Below are positions 32,215-40,244 of a DNA stretch of 64,000 bases, piece by piece (position 1 is the stretch's first letter; every line of letters starts with the position of its first letter). Source of the DNA: AA29 sp041481445. Lineage in GTDB: Bacteria; Acidobacteriota; Vicinamibacteria; Fen-336. The position numbers were made by a program, and so were the translations under genes. The DNA is taken from positions 1-64,000 of the forward strand of contig JBGPBV010000005.1 in NCBI GenBank assembly GCA_041481445.1. The letters are read 5' to 3'. The notes under the pieces are model-generated. The model did not search any database. It had not been told where the DNA came from and saw nothing but the letters and a program-made list of their open reading frames with translations.

Positions 32215-34187
32215 AGACGCTGGTCCTCTGCGCGGGAGACCCGCCCCGCCCCGCGGCCGCGGAGGCGGTGGTCGTGGCCTGGGACGACGGCGCCGAGCGG
32301 GCGCTGCGCCAGAAGGGCGCCTCCTTCCGCACGGTGGCCCAGGCCCTGGGCGCCGCCGCCGCCGAGGATGTGGACGCGGCGGCCGTGCGCTGGACCAAGG
32401 ACTGGGGACGCCGGCCGTTCCTGGACGGCCGCAGCTTCCGCGACCTCTACGCCTGGAAGGGCGTGTCGCTCTGGTGGTTCGCGGAGCTGTTCCTGCATCA
32501 CTCGACGGAAGCGACGCGCTTCGTGCGCGTGATCGAGGTCGTCCATCGCCTCCTGGACGCGGAGCGGCCGGAGGAGCTGGAGGCGCACGGGCTGCCCGAG
32601 GACGAGGCGCTCCTGGTCGCGCGGACGTGCACCGCGCGGGGCGTCCTGTTCCAGGGCGGCCGCGTCCGCCGCGGCCGCCGCCCCACCGTCTCCGCCGTGC
32701 GCCGCCGCGCCCTCTGGAACGGCGTCAAGGCGCGCGCGACCGCGGCCAAGGCCGCGCTGTCCGGCCCGCCCCCCGCCCCCGGGCCGGGCGCCCCCATCGC
32801 GCTCTTCCTCTCCCACGCCGCCTTCTGGCGGGAGCGCCCCGACGAGGGGGGCGGGGCGCGCGCGTACGAGCACTACTTCGACCGCCTCATCCCCGCCACG
32901 GGCGAGGACGGCGCCCTGCGTCCTCACGTCGTCGCGGTGGGACCGCGCGCGGCCTTCCGCCGCCGCGGGATGGGCGACCGCCTCTCGGATTGGCTCCGCC
33001 TGCGCGAGGACGGCGAGGGGTACGTCCACGTGAACCGCTACTTCGGCCCTGGCGTGGCCCGCGAGGCCCGCGCGGGCTCGGCCCTGGCCCGGCGCATCTG
33101 GGCCGACCTCGCGGGACGGCCGGCGGTGCGCGAGGCCTTCTCGCACCGCGGGGTCAGCTTCGCCGACCTCAGCGAGGCCGATCTCGCCGCCACCGTGCTC
33201 CTGCAGCTTCCCTGGGCCATCCGCTCGTACGAGGAGATGGCCTCGGTGCTCCAGACGGTGCGGCCGGCCGTGGCCTGCCTGTACGCGGAGTCGAGCGGCT
33301 GGGGCCGCGCCGCCCTGGCCGCCTGCCGGGCGGCCGGCGTGCCGACGGTGGCCGTCCAGCACGGCATCCTGTACCGCAACTACTACTCGTACGCGCACGA
33401 CGCGGACGAGGCCGCCTGCCCGCGCCCGGACCGGACCGCCGTCTTCGGCGAGGAGGCGCGCCGCCTGCTCGTCGAGATGGGCCGCTACCCGGAGGAGGCG
33501 CTGGTGATCACGGGCAGCCCCCGGCTCGACCAGCTCGAGGAGCTCTCGCGGGGCTGGGACGCCGCCGCCCGGCGCGCGTCGCTCGGGGTGGGCGCCGGGG
33601 ATCGCCTGGTGGTGGTGGCCAGCCGGTTCCGCGGCATCCGCCGCACCCACCAGTCCATCGGCAGCGCGCTGCCCGCCCTGGTCCGCGCGGTCGACGCCCT
33701 GGGTGCTCGCTGCCTCGTCAAGCCGCATCCCGCGGAGAGCGGGGAGGACTACGCGCGCGTCCTCCGCGAGACGGGCGCGCAGCGGACGCGCCTCTTGCCC
33801 GGCTCCACCGACCTCCTGCCCCTGCTCCACGCCGCGGATGCGCTGGTGACCGTGGAGTCGCTCTCCGCGGTGGAGGCGCTGGTGCTCGACAAGCCGGTCC
33901 TGGTCCTGAACGCCCCGACCAACCTCCGGGCCATGGTCGACGCCGGAGTCGCCCTCGGCGTGCCCGTGGGCGACGACCCCGCCGATCGCCTCTACCGCGT
34001 GCTGTTCGACCCGGGCACCCGCGAGGTCCTGCGCGCGGCGCGCGCGCGCTATCGCGCGGAGATCGCGTTCGGGACGGACGGCGGGGCCACCGCCCGCATC
34101 CTCGCCCTGGTGCGGAGCGTGGCCGGAGCCGGGCCCGGCGCACCCGCGGCGGAGGCGGAGCGGCGTGTTAGGGTGATGGGGCCATGA
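32211..34187 (+). CDS. Capsule-type surface polysaccharide protein, GT-B-like
   Basis: The 658-residue protein has two parts. The first 200 residues include WTKDWGRRPFLDGRSF and WKGVSLWWFAELFLHHST, a segment with aromatic residues whose role is unknown. The C-terminal 330 residues look like a GT-B enzyme of the CDP-glycerol/capsule transferase type: VPTVAVQHGILYRNYYSYAHD, GSPRLDQLEEL, RCLVKPHPAESGEDY, and VESLSAVEALVLDKPVLV. Homologues are usually called capsule or surface carbohydrate biosynthesis proteins. It sits between a heptosyltransferase and a NeuB-like gene with 4-base overlaps on both sides, so it may transfer the nonulosonic acid. This is inference. Confidence 0.75.
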   Translation: MKTLVLCAGDPPRPAAAEAVVVAWDDGAERALRQKGASFRTVAQALGAAAAEDVDAAAVRWTKDWGRRPFLDGRSFRDLYAWKGVSLWWFAELFLHHSTEATRFVRVIEVVHRLLDAERPEELEAHGLPEDEALLVARTCTARGVLFQGGRVRRGRRPTVSAVRRRALWNGVKARATAAKAALSGPPPAPGPGAPIALFLSHAAFWRERPDEGGGARAYEHYFDRLIPATGEDGALRPHVVAVGPRAAFRRRGMGDRLSDWLRLREDGEGYVHVNRYFGPGVAREARAGSALARRIWADLAGRPAVREAFSHRGVSFADLSEADLAATVLLQLPWAIRSYEEMASVLQTVRPAVACLYAESSGWGRAALAACRAAGVPTVAVQHGILYRNYYSYAHDADEAACPRPDRTAVFGEEARRLLVEMGRYPEEALVITGSPRLDQLEELSRGWDAAARRASLGVGAGDRLVVVASRFRGIRRTHQSIGSALPALVRAVDALGARCLVKPHPAESGEDYARVLRETGAQRTRLLPGSTDLLPLLHAADALVTVESLSAVEALVLDKPVLVLNAPTNLRAMVDAGVALGVPVGDDPADRLYRVLFDPGTREVLRAARARYRAEIAFGTDGGATARILALVRSVAGAGPGAPAAEAERRVRVMGP

Positions 34188-35215
34188 GGCCGGCCACGTT
34201 CGCCCTGGGCAGCCGCACCCTCGGAGAGGGCCAGCCCTGCTTCGTCCTGGCCGAGGTGGCCTCCGCCCACGGCGGCTCCGCCGACCGCGCCCTCAAGATG
34301 CTGGAGGCCGCGTTCAAGATGGGCGCGGACGGCATCAAGTTCCAGCTGTTCCGCTCCGACCTGCTGGTGGTGCGGCGCCATCCCGGCCGGAAGGACTTCG
34401 ACCAGATCGAGCTCACCGAGAAGGAGTGGCGCAAGGTGCTGCGCGAGGCGAAAGGCTCCGGCCTCACCGTGCTCGTCGAGCCCTTCGACCTGCCCTCGCT
34501 GCGCCTGGCCCAGGAGGCGGGGGCGGACGCCTACAAGGTCCACTCGACGGACATGGAGAACCCGGAGTTCATCCGCGCGGTGGGCGGGGCGGGCCGGCCC
34601 GTGCTGTTCGCCACCGGGGGGGTGCCGGAGGAGGCGGTGCGCGAGGCGCTCGCGCTGGCGGGCGGAGTCCCCGCCGGCCTGCTCCACGGCTTCCAGACCT
34701 TCCCCACGCCCATCGAGGAGATCCGCTTCCGGGAGCTATCCTCCTGGAAGGACCGCTACCGCGTGCCCATCGGCTTCCTCGACCACACGGACGGCGGCAG
34801 CGCGTTCGCGCTGGTCGCGCCCGCCCTGGCCGTGGCCTGGGGCGCCGACCTCGTGGAGAAGCACTTCACGCTCGACCGCAGCGAGAAGGGCTACGACTAC
34901 CAGTCCTCGCTCAACCCGGAGGACTTCTACCGCATGGTGGAGCTGCTGCGGCAGGCCGAGCGCGCCCAGGGGGACGGGCCGGCGGCGGAGAGCGACGGAG
35001 CGGAGCGCTACCATCGGCTCATGGCGCGATCGATCGTGGCCGGCAAGCTGATCCCACGCGGCGAGGTCCTGACCGCGGAGATGCTCGCCTTCAAGCGCAC
35101 GGACGTGCGCTTGCCGCCCGGCTATCCGCCGCGGGAGTCGCATCGCGTGATCGGACGGCGCGCCACCCGGCCCATCCAGGCCGACGAGACGATCCGCGAG
35201 GAGATGCTCGAGTGA
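34184..35215 (+). CDS. Divergent NeuB-like synthase with SAF domain (module A)
   Basis: The 343-residue protein has the NeuB TIM barrel (CFVLAEVASAHGGSADRAL, GADGIKFQ, IGFLDHTDGGS, DLVEKHFTLDRSEKGYDYQ) and an antifreeze-like SAF domain (about 275-343, MARSIVAGKLIPRGEVLTAE). These enzymes condense PEP with an N-acyl aminosugar to a nine-carbon sugar. Several positions deviate from the family: EVASAHGG in place of EIGxNHNG, and LLHGFQTFPTP where NeuB has LHCxSxYP. The substrate may differ from sialic acid. The gene is coupled to the preceding gene (ATGA). Confidence 0.82.
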   Translation: MRPATFALGSRTLGEGQPCFVLAEVASAHGGSADRALKMLEAAFKMGADGIKFQLFRSDLLVVRRHPGRKDFDQIELTEKEWRKVLREAKGSGLTVLVEPFDLPSLRLAQEAGADAYKVHSTDMENPEFIRAVGGAGRPVLFATGGVPEEAVREALALAGGVPAGLLHGFQTFPTPIEEIRFRELSSWKDRYRVPIGFLDHTDGGSAFALVAPALAVAWGADLVEKHFTLDRSEKGYDYQSSLNPEDFYRMVELLRQAERAQGDGPAAESDGAERYHRLMARSIVAGKLIPRGEVLTAEMLAFKRTDVRLPPGYPPRESHRVIGRRATRPIQADETIREEMLE

Positions 35216-35238
35216 GGGCGCGGGGGGGCCCGGCGTGA
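35212..35238 (+). other. Bridging mini-ORF (MRARGGPA) overlapping both neighbours
   Basis: Eight codons starting GTG at the NeuB-like stop (GTGA, 35212-35215) and ending TGA on the next GTG (35235-35238). It fills the 19-base gap exactly, with 4-base overlaps on both sides. It may couple translation; chance is possible given few stop codons at this GC content. Confidence 0.3.
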
Positions 35239-36014
35239 GCGGGCGCCTGCTCCTGGTCGTCTCCGCGCGCATGGCCTCGTCGCGTTGCCCGGGCAAGGCA
35301 CTGGCCCCCCTGGCCGGCCGGCCGCTGCTCGCGGTGCTGCTCGAGCGCATGGCCTCCGTGCGCGGCGTGGACGGCCTGGTCCTCGCCACCTCCGTCAATC
35401 CCGAGAACGACCCCCTGGTGGAGGTGGCGCGGGCCGCCGGCGTCGAGGCCTTCCGCGGCGACGAGGAGGACGTGCTGCGCCGCCACCTCGACTGCGCGCG
35501 CGCCTTCGGGGCCGATCACGTCGTGCGCGTGACCGGCGACAACCCCCTCACCGACGTGGAGACCGCGGAGTCGCTGATCGCGCTCCACGTTCGCGCGCGG
35601 GCGGACTACACGTACGTTCCCGGCGACGCCCTCCTGATGGGCATCCTCTCCGAGGTCATCTCCGTGAGCGCGCTGCAGCGGAGCTGGGACCGAGGGGAGG
35701 CGAAGCATCGCTCCGAGCTCATGACGCTGTACATCAAGGAGCACCCCCGGGAGTTCAGGGTCGCGACGGGCGAGCTGCCGCCGGGGCTCCATCGTCCGGA
35801 GTACCGGCTCACGGTGGACGAGCCGGAGGACGTGCGCCTCCTGCAGGAGGTCTTCGCCCGGTTGGCCGCTCCGGGGCGGCGGGTGGGCACGCGCGACGCC
35901 ATCGCGCTCCTCGACCGGGAGCCGGAGCTGGCCCGCATCAACGGCCACCTGCGGCACAAGGCGGCGAACCTGCGCTCGGTGGCCCTCGACGCGGGCCTCG
36001 GCAAGATCGTCTAG
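35235..36014 (+). CDS. SpsF-like cytidylyltransferase
   Basis: The 259-residue protein begins with LLLVVSARMASSRCPGKALA, the SpsF-type variant of the nucleotidyltransferase P-loop, then VLATSVNPENDPL, EAFRGDEEDVL and VRVTGDNPLTDVE with the metal-binding Asp. SpsF-family enzymes activate acidic sugars with CTP and often sit beside SpsE (NeuB-like) and SpsG. It would activate the product of the module A synthase. The start is GTG at the mini-ORF stop, with no strong ribosome binding site. Confidence 0.85.
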   Translation: MSGRLLLVVSARMASSRCPGKALAPLAGRPLLAVLLERMASVRGVDGLVLATSVNPENDPLVEVARAAGVEAFRGDEEDVLRRHLDCARAFGADHVVRVTGDNPLTDVETAESLIALHVRARADYTYVPGDALLMGILSEVISVSALQRSWDRGEAKHRSELMTLYIKEHPREFRVATGELPPGLHRPEYRLTVDEPEDVRLLQEVFARLAAPGRRVGTRDAIALLDREPELARINGHLRHKAANLRSVALDAGLGKIV

Positions 36015-36036
36015 GTCCAGACAATCGGAGACCGCG

Positions 36037-37089
36037 GTGAAATCCTCCTTCCTCATCGACGGAAAGACCGTGGGCAAGGGCGCGCCCTGCTACGTGATCG
36101 CGGAGGCGGGCGTCAACCACAACTGCGACGTCCAGCTCGGCTACAAGCTGGTGGAGACGGCGGGGGCGGCGGGGGCGGACGCCATCAAGTTCCAGAGCTA
36201 CACCGCCTCCAAGATCACCACCCGGGTCGCCCCCCGCTACTGGTTCGAGCCCGCCGACCCCAAGGGCACGCAGTGGGACTCCTACGACAAGCTCGACAAG
36301 CTCTCCCTTCGCGACTTCAAGTCCCTGCTCGGCCACGCCCGCCAGGTGGGGCTGACCGCGTTCTCCACCCCCTTCGACGACGAGGCGGTGGACTTCCTGG
36401 CCTCGCTGGACGTGCCCGCGTTCAAGATCGCCTCCGCCGACCTCACCTGCCACGGCCTCATCGACCGCGCCGCCCGCGTGGGCAAGCCCATGCTGCTCTC
36501 CACCGGCACCGCCACCTTGACCGACGTCGAGCAGGCCCTCGAGGTCTGCCGCAAGGCCGGCAACGAGCAGGTGGCCATCATGCACTGCACGCTCAAGTAC
36601 CCCTGCCCGCCGGAAGGGATCAACCTGCGCATGATGGAGCACCTCATGCGCGCCTTCCCGGAGGTGCCGGTCGGCCTCTCCGACCACTCGCTCGGGATCA
36701 GCGTGGCCCAGGCCGCCGTCGCCCTCGGGGCCTGCCTCGTCGAGAAGCACTACACGATCGACAAGACGCTGGGGGGCTCCTCCGACCACCACCTCTCGGT
36801 GGACCCGCCGGAGATGAAGGCGATGGTGGCGGGCATCCGCACCGTCGAGAAGGCGATGGGCCGGGCGGTGAAGGGGCTCGAGCCGCTCGAGGTGGACGCG
36901 TATCGCCTGGCCCGCCGCAGCGTGACCTCGAAGGTGGCCATTCCCCGCGGGACCCTCATCACGCGCGAGATGCTGACCTACAAGCGGCCGGGCACCGGGA
37001 TCGACCCGCGCCAGCTCGACGTCGTGGTCGGGCGCGTGGCGCGCCAGGACATCCCCGAGGACACCACGCTGACCTGGGAGATGGTGTAG
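36037..37089 (+). CDS. neuB: N-acetylneuraminate/legionaminate/pseudaminate synthase (NeuB family, module B)
   Basis: The 350-residue enzyme is a standard NeuB: CYVIAEAGVNHNCDVQLG, GADAIKFQSYTA, FSTPFDDEAVDFL, MHCTLKYPCPPEGINLRMM, VGLSDHSLGIS and LVEKHYTIDKTLGGSSDHHLS, then a SAF domain (LARRSVTSKVAIPRGTLITRE). It condenses PEP with an N-acetylated hexosamine derivative. The start is GTG at 36037 with CGGAG upstream. It is followed by a convergent gene, so its partner CMP-synthetase is at 38532. It is only distantly similar to module A. Confidence 0.92.
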   Translation: MKSSFLIDGKTVGKGAPCYVIAEAGVNHNCDVQLGYKLVETAGAAGADAIKFQSYTASKITTRVAPRYWFEPADPKGTQWDSYDKLDKLSLRDFKSLLGHARQVGLTAFSTPFDDEAVDFLASLDVPAFKIASADLTCHGLIDRAARVGKPMLLSTGTATLTDVEQALEVCRKAGNEQVAIMHCTLKYPCPPEGINLRMMEHLMRAFPEVPVGLSDHSLGISVAQAAVALGACLVEKHYTIDKTLGGSSDHHLSVDPPEMKAMVAGIRTVEKAMGRAVKGLEPLEVDAYRLARRSVTSKVAIPRGTLITREMLTYKRPGTGIDPRQLDVVVGRVARQDIPEDTTLTWEMV

Positions 37090-37105
37090 CCGGCGGTCGC
37101 GACGG

Positions 37106-38341
37106 CTACTTGGCCAGCTCGAACGGGCGCGCGTTCGTGGCGTTCCCCTGCGCGTCGACCAGGAACAGCGTGTAGGCGCCGGGCGGGGCGGTGGCGTCGA
37201 TCTTGAGCAGGACCTGCAGCAAGGTGGCGTTCACGAAGCGCTGGCGCACCACTTCGATGCCGTGAGCGGCCTCCCCTTTCGCGCGGGCGAAGCGCGCCTG
37301 GTGCTCGCTGCGCATCCCGACGCCGTGCACGTCCACGAGCGTGGTGATGCCGCGGCGCAGGAGGGGAGGCGAGACCTGGGTGACGGCGGCGGGGACGGCC
37401 GGTTGCGCGGGCGCCTCCGTGCTCGGGGGCGCCGGCGGCGGGGTGGCCACCACGACCGGTGACGGCGCCGTCGCCACCACGACGGGCGACGGTACGGTCG
37501 CGACCGGCGGCGTCGGGCGCACGGAGGCCTTGGCGACGGGCGGAGTCGGCGAGGCCGTCGTGGGGGGCGCCGGCGTCGGCGGGGCCGGGGCCGGCGTGAC
37601 GGTGCCGGTCGTCCGCCGCGTTTCGGCGGGCGGAGACGGCAAGGCCGGCTTGGCGCTGGCCACGGGAGCCTCCGCCGGCGGCGACGTCACCGGAGCCACG
37701 GACGGGGGAGCCGGCGGGAGCGACGGCCCCTCGATGGGCTGCCGAAGGCGGAAGACCGCGAACCCTATGCTGCCGGCGAGCGCCACCAGCGCGAAGACGA
37801 GGAGCGGCCACGGGCGCGGGGCCGGCTCCGTTCGGCGCCCCGTGCGCGGGGCGGGCGTGGCCCGGTCGGCGGCCCGGGAGGCGGCCGGCTTCGACGAGGA
37901 GCCGGTCGAGGCCTGCGCCTCCAACAGGCCCTGGAGGTACGTGACGTCCTTGGGCCGCCACTCCGCGTCCATCTCGAGGCAGGCCTGCACGGCGTCGCAG
38001 AGGTCGCGGGGCAGGTCCGAGCGCACGTCGCGCAGCAACGGACCGCCGCGGGCCTCGAACGAGCGACCGCTGAGGATCTCGAAGCAGAGCACGCCCACCG
38101 TGTAGACCTGGGCCTGGGCCGACGCCGTCTGGCCTTCCGCCGTCTCCGGCGCGCGGTAGCGGCCGCTGGGCGCGCCCTTGCCGTCCTCGGGCTGGGACTC
38201 GCCGCCGCTGACCGGGATGCGCGAGGGGTCGAGGGCGAGCGGGCGGCCGCCATTGTCCCCCACCGCGCGGCAGACGCTGGCCGCCATCCGCATCCGCTCG
38301 GCCGGGCTGTGGTCCTTCTGAAGCCAATCCGCCAGGTTCAT
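37106..38341 (-). CDS. Truncated kinase-like membrane protein (pseudokinase C-lobe)
   Basis: The 411-residue protein starts directly in a Ser/Thr-kinase C-lobe: MNLADWLQK, a decayed catalytic loop (RPLALDPSRIPV where HRDLKPxNIL belongs), RYRAPE, VYTVGVLCFEILSGRSFEA and CLEMDAEWRPKDV. The N-lobe with the P-loop and Lys is absent and no DFG is present, so no phosphotransfer is expected. One membrane helix (about 179-198), a long Pro/Thr/Ala linker (about 200-310) and a C-terminal beta-type domain (LLRRGITTLVDVHGVGM) follow. It may be a scaffold or sensor. It lies antisense within the nonulosonate genes. Confidence 0.78.
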   Translation of the reverse strand: MNLADWLQKDHSPAERMRMAASVCRAVGDNGGRPLALDPSRIPVSGGESQPEDGKGAPSGRYRAPETAEGQTASAQAQVYTVGVLCFEILSGRSFEARGGPLLRDVRSDLPRDLCDAVQACLEMDAEWRPKDVTYLQGLLEAQASTGSSSKPAASRAADRATPAPRTGRRTEPAPRPWPLLVFALVALAGSIGFAVFRLRQPIEGPSLPPAPPSVAPVTSPPAEAPVASAKPALPSPPAETRRTTGTVTPAPAPPTPAPPTTASPTPPVAKASVRPTPPVATVPSPVVVATAPSPVVVATPPPAPPSTEAPAQPAVPAAVTQVSPPLLRRGITTLVDVHGVGMRSEHQARFARAKGEAAHGIEVVRQRFVNATLLQVLLKIDATAPPGAYTLFLVDAQGNATNARPFELAK

Positions 38342-38469
38342 TGATCGGTCTCTCTCGCTCGGGGAACCCGACGCCGGGGGGGCGGCGACCGGCGTTAAGC
38401 TAACGACCCCGGGTGCCGAGGTCAAGCCGCCGTCACCTTCTCGCGTGCGCCAGGCCACTCGCGGACGGG

Positions 38470-38499
38470 TTGACGGCCGGGTGGCAGGGCCGTTAGGCT
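38470..38499 (+). promoter_or_regulatory. Promoter for the CMP-synthetase/PseG gene
   Basis: TTGACG (38470-38475), an 18-base spacer, TAGGCT (38494-38499). It lies in the 190-base gap after the divergent kinase-like gene and precedes a short leader ORF. Confidence 0.45.
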
Positions 38500-38508
38500 C
38501 GCGCGGAT

Positions 38509-38535
38509 ATGCACCCGGTGACGAGGGCGGGTTGA
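38509..38535 (+). other. Leader mini-ORF (MHPVTRAG)
   Basis: Eight codons from an ATG to TGA. The stop (38533-38535) overlaps the TTG of the synthetase gene as TTGA. GAGG (38523-38526) within it may serve as ribosome binding site of the downstream TTG. It could couple translation to a better start codon, or be chance. Confidence 0.3.
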
Positions 38536-40244
38536 AGGACGGGCTCCGGGTGGTGGCGATCGTCCCCGCCCGCGGCGGGACCGACCCCGTCCCGTACCTC
38601 AACATCAAGCGCCTGGGCGACCGCCCCCTCCTCTCCCACACGCTGGAGGCGGCGCGCGCGAGCGCGTACGTCGACCGCGTGGTCGTCACCACCGACGACC
38701 CGCGGGTGGCCGACGTCGCGCGCGCGGCGGGGGCGGAGACGCCCTTCCTGCGTCCCCGGGAGCTGGCCGCGGACCTGCCCTCCCTCAAGCCCGTCGTCGC
38801 CCACGCCGTCCGCGCCCTCGAAGCCGCGGGCGAGCGCATCGACGTCGTGCTCGTGCTGCAGGCCACCACGCCCTTCCGGGAGGCGGGCGCGATCGACCAG
38901 GCCCTCGACCGGCTGCTCGAGGGCGGCTTCGACACCGTGGTGTCCGTGACCGAGGACCGCACCCTGAACTGGCGCGAACAGGACGGCCGCCTCGTGCCCC
39001 TCTTCGCGCGGGAAGGGCGGCGCGAAGACCAGCTCCCCATCTACAAGGAGAACGGGGCGGTGGTGGCCCTGCGCCGGGCCGTCATCGACGCGCCCACCCG
39101 GTTCGGCGAGAAGGTGGGCTGGCTCGTGCTCGACAAGCGCGCGGGGTTCACGGTCTACGACCTCGAGGATTTCTGGATGGCCGAGCGCCTGCTGCGCCAG
39201 CCGCGCGTGCTCTTCCGCGTGGACGGCAGCGCCTCGGTGGGGATGGGCCACGTGTTCCGCTCCCTGGCCATCGCGGACGCCCTGCGCGGGCTGAGCCGGG
39301 CCGACATCGCGTTCCTGATGAGCGCCGACCACACGGAAGGGCTGGTCACGGTCTCCCGGGCCGGCTACGCGGTGCGGGTGGTGGGGGACCGCAAGGAGGA
39401 GACCTACCTCGAGCACATCCGCGACTTCGCGCCCGCCATCCTCATCAACGACCTGCCCGCGCTGGAGAGCTCCTACCTGACCTCGCTGAGCCATCTCGGG
39501 GCCGCCACCGTCAACCTCGTCGACACCATCGACGACCTCGAGACCACCGAGCACTACGCGCAGGTGATCGTCTCGGTGATGAACGACGAAGGGGAGACGC
39601 CCGAGGGGTTCTACGGCGGGCCGCGCTATGCGATCCTGCGCGACCACTTCCGCGGCCAGGCGGCCAAGGAGGTCCGCGAAGACCCCCGCCTGGTCCTGCT
39701 CAGCTTCGGCGGCAGCGATCCCCAGGGCCTGACCCTCAAGGCGGCGCGCGCCCTGGCCGCCCTGGACTCCACGGTCGAGGTGGTGGCGGTGGCCGGCCCC
39801 GCCTTCTCGTTCCGCCGCGAGTTCGAGGCCCTGGCCGCCGCCCTCCCCCGCCGCATCCCCCTCATCAACGAGGCGGGCGGCCACATCGCGGAGCTGATGC
39901 TGGAGGCGGACGTGATGGTCGGCTCGGGCGGGATGTCCGTCTACGAGATCGCCGCCCTGGGCACGCCCGGCGTCATCCTGGGCCAGAACGCGCGCGAGGA
40001 CCGGCGCATGCGCGACTTCGCGGCGCAGGGCACCGTTGAGTACCTCGGCCTCGGCACCGAGGTGGAGGAGGCCGCGCTGGCGGAGGCCGTGCGCCGCCTC
40101 CTGGCCGATCCCGGGCGCCGGCGCGCGATGAGCGCGCGCGGGCGGGCGCTGGTCGACGGCTTCGGGGCGGCGCGGGCGGCGGAGGTCGTCCTGGAGCAGC
40201 GAGCGCGCACGGGGGCCTCCGCGGGGCAGGTGGCGCGCCGGTGA
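38532..40244 (+). CDS. CMP-nonulosonate synthetase fused to PseG-like UDP-sugar hydrolase
   Basis: The 570-residue protein (TTG start at 38532) has two enzymes. Residues about 1-220 are a NeuA-type cytidylyltransferase: IVPARGGTDPVPYLNIK, LQATTPFREAGAID, YKENGAVVAL and DLEDFWMAE. Residues about 226-570 match PseG/SpsG: FRVDGSASVGMGHVFRSL (the GH of the active site), SFGGSDPQGLTLK and GSGGMSVYEIAALGTPGVI. PseG releases UDP to give the free 6-deoxy sugar that NeuB condenses, and NeuA adds CMP. Hence the fusion covers two steps around the NeuB reaction. The P-loop reads GGTDPVPYLN where GGSKxIPxKN is usual. Confidence 0.88.
   Translation: MKDGLRVVAIVPARGGTDPVPYLNIKRLGDRPLLSHTLEAARASAYVDRVVVTTDDPRVADVARAAGAETPFLRPRELAADLPSLKPVVAHAVRALEAAGERIDVVLVLQATTPFREAGAIDQALDRLLEGGFDTVVSVTEDRTLNWREQDGRLVPLFAREGRREDQLPIYKENGAVVALRRAVIDAPTRFGEKVGWLVLDKRAGFTVYDLEDFWMAERLLRQPRVLFRVDGSASVGMGHVFRSLAIADALRGLSRADIAFLMSADHTEGLVTVSRAGYAVRVVGDRKEETYLEHIRDFAPAILINDLPALESSYLTSLSHLGAATVNLVDTIDDLETTEHYAQVIVSVMNDEGETPEGFYGGPRYAILRDHFRGQAAKEVREDPRLVLLSFGGSDPQGLTLKAARALAALDSTVEVVAVAGPAFSFRREFEALAAALPRRIPLINEAGGHIAELMLEADVMVGSGGMSVYEIAALGTPGVILGQNAREDRRMRDFAAQGTVEYLGLGTEVEEAALAEAVRRLLADPGRRRAMSARGRALVDGFGAARAAEVVLEQRARTGASAGQVARR

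Noticed and set aside
37106..38341. Active Ser/Thr protein kinase
   Set aside because: The glycine loop, VAIK lysine, HRD Asp and DFG Asp are missing, so only a remnant or pseudokinase is supported.
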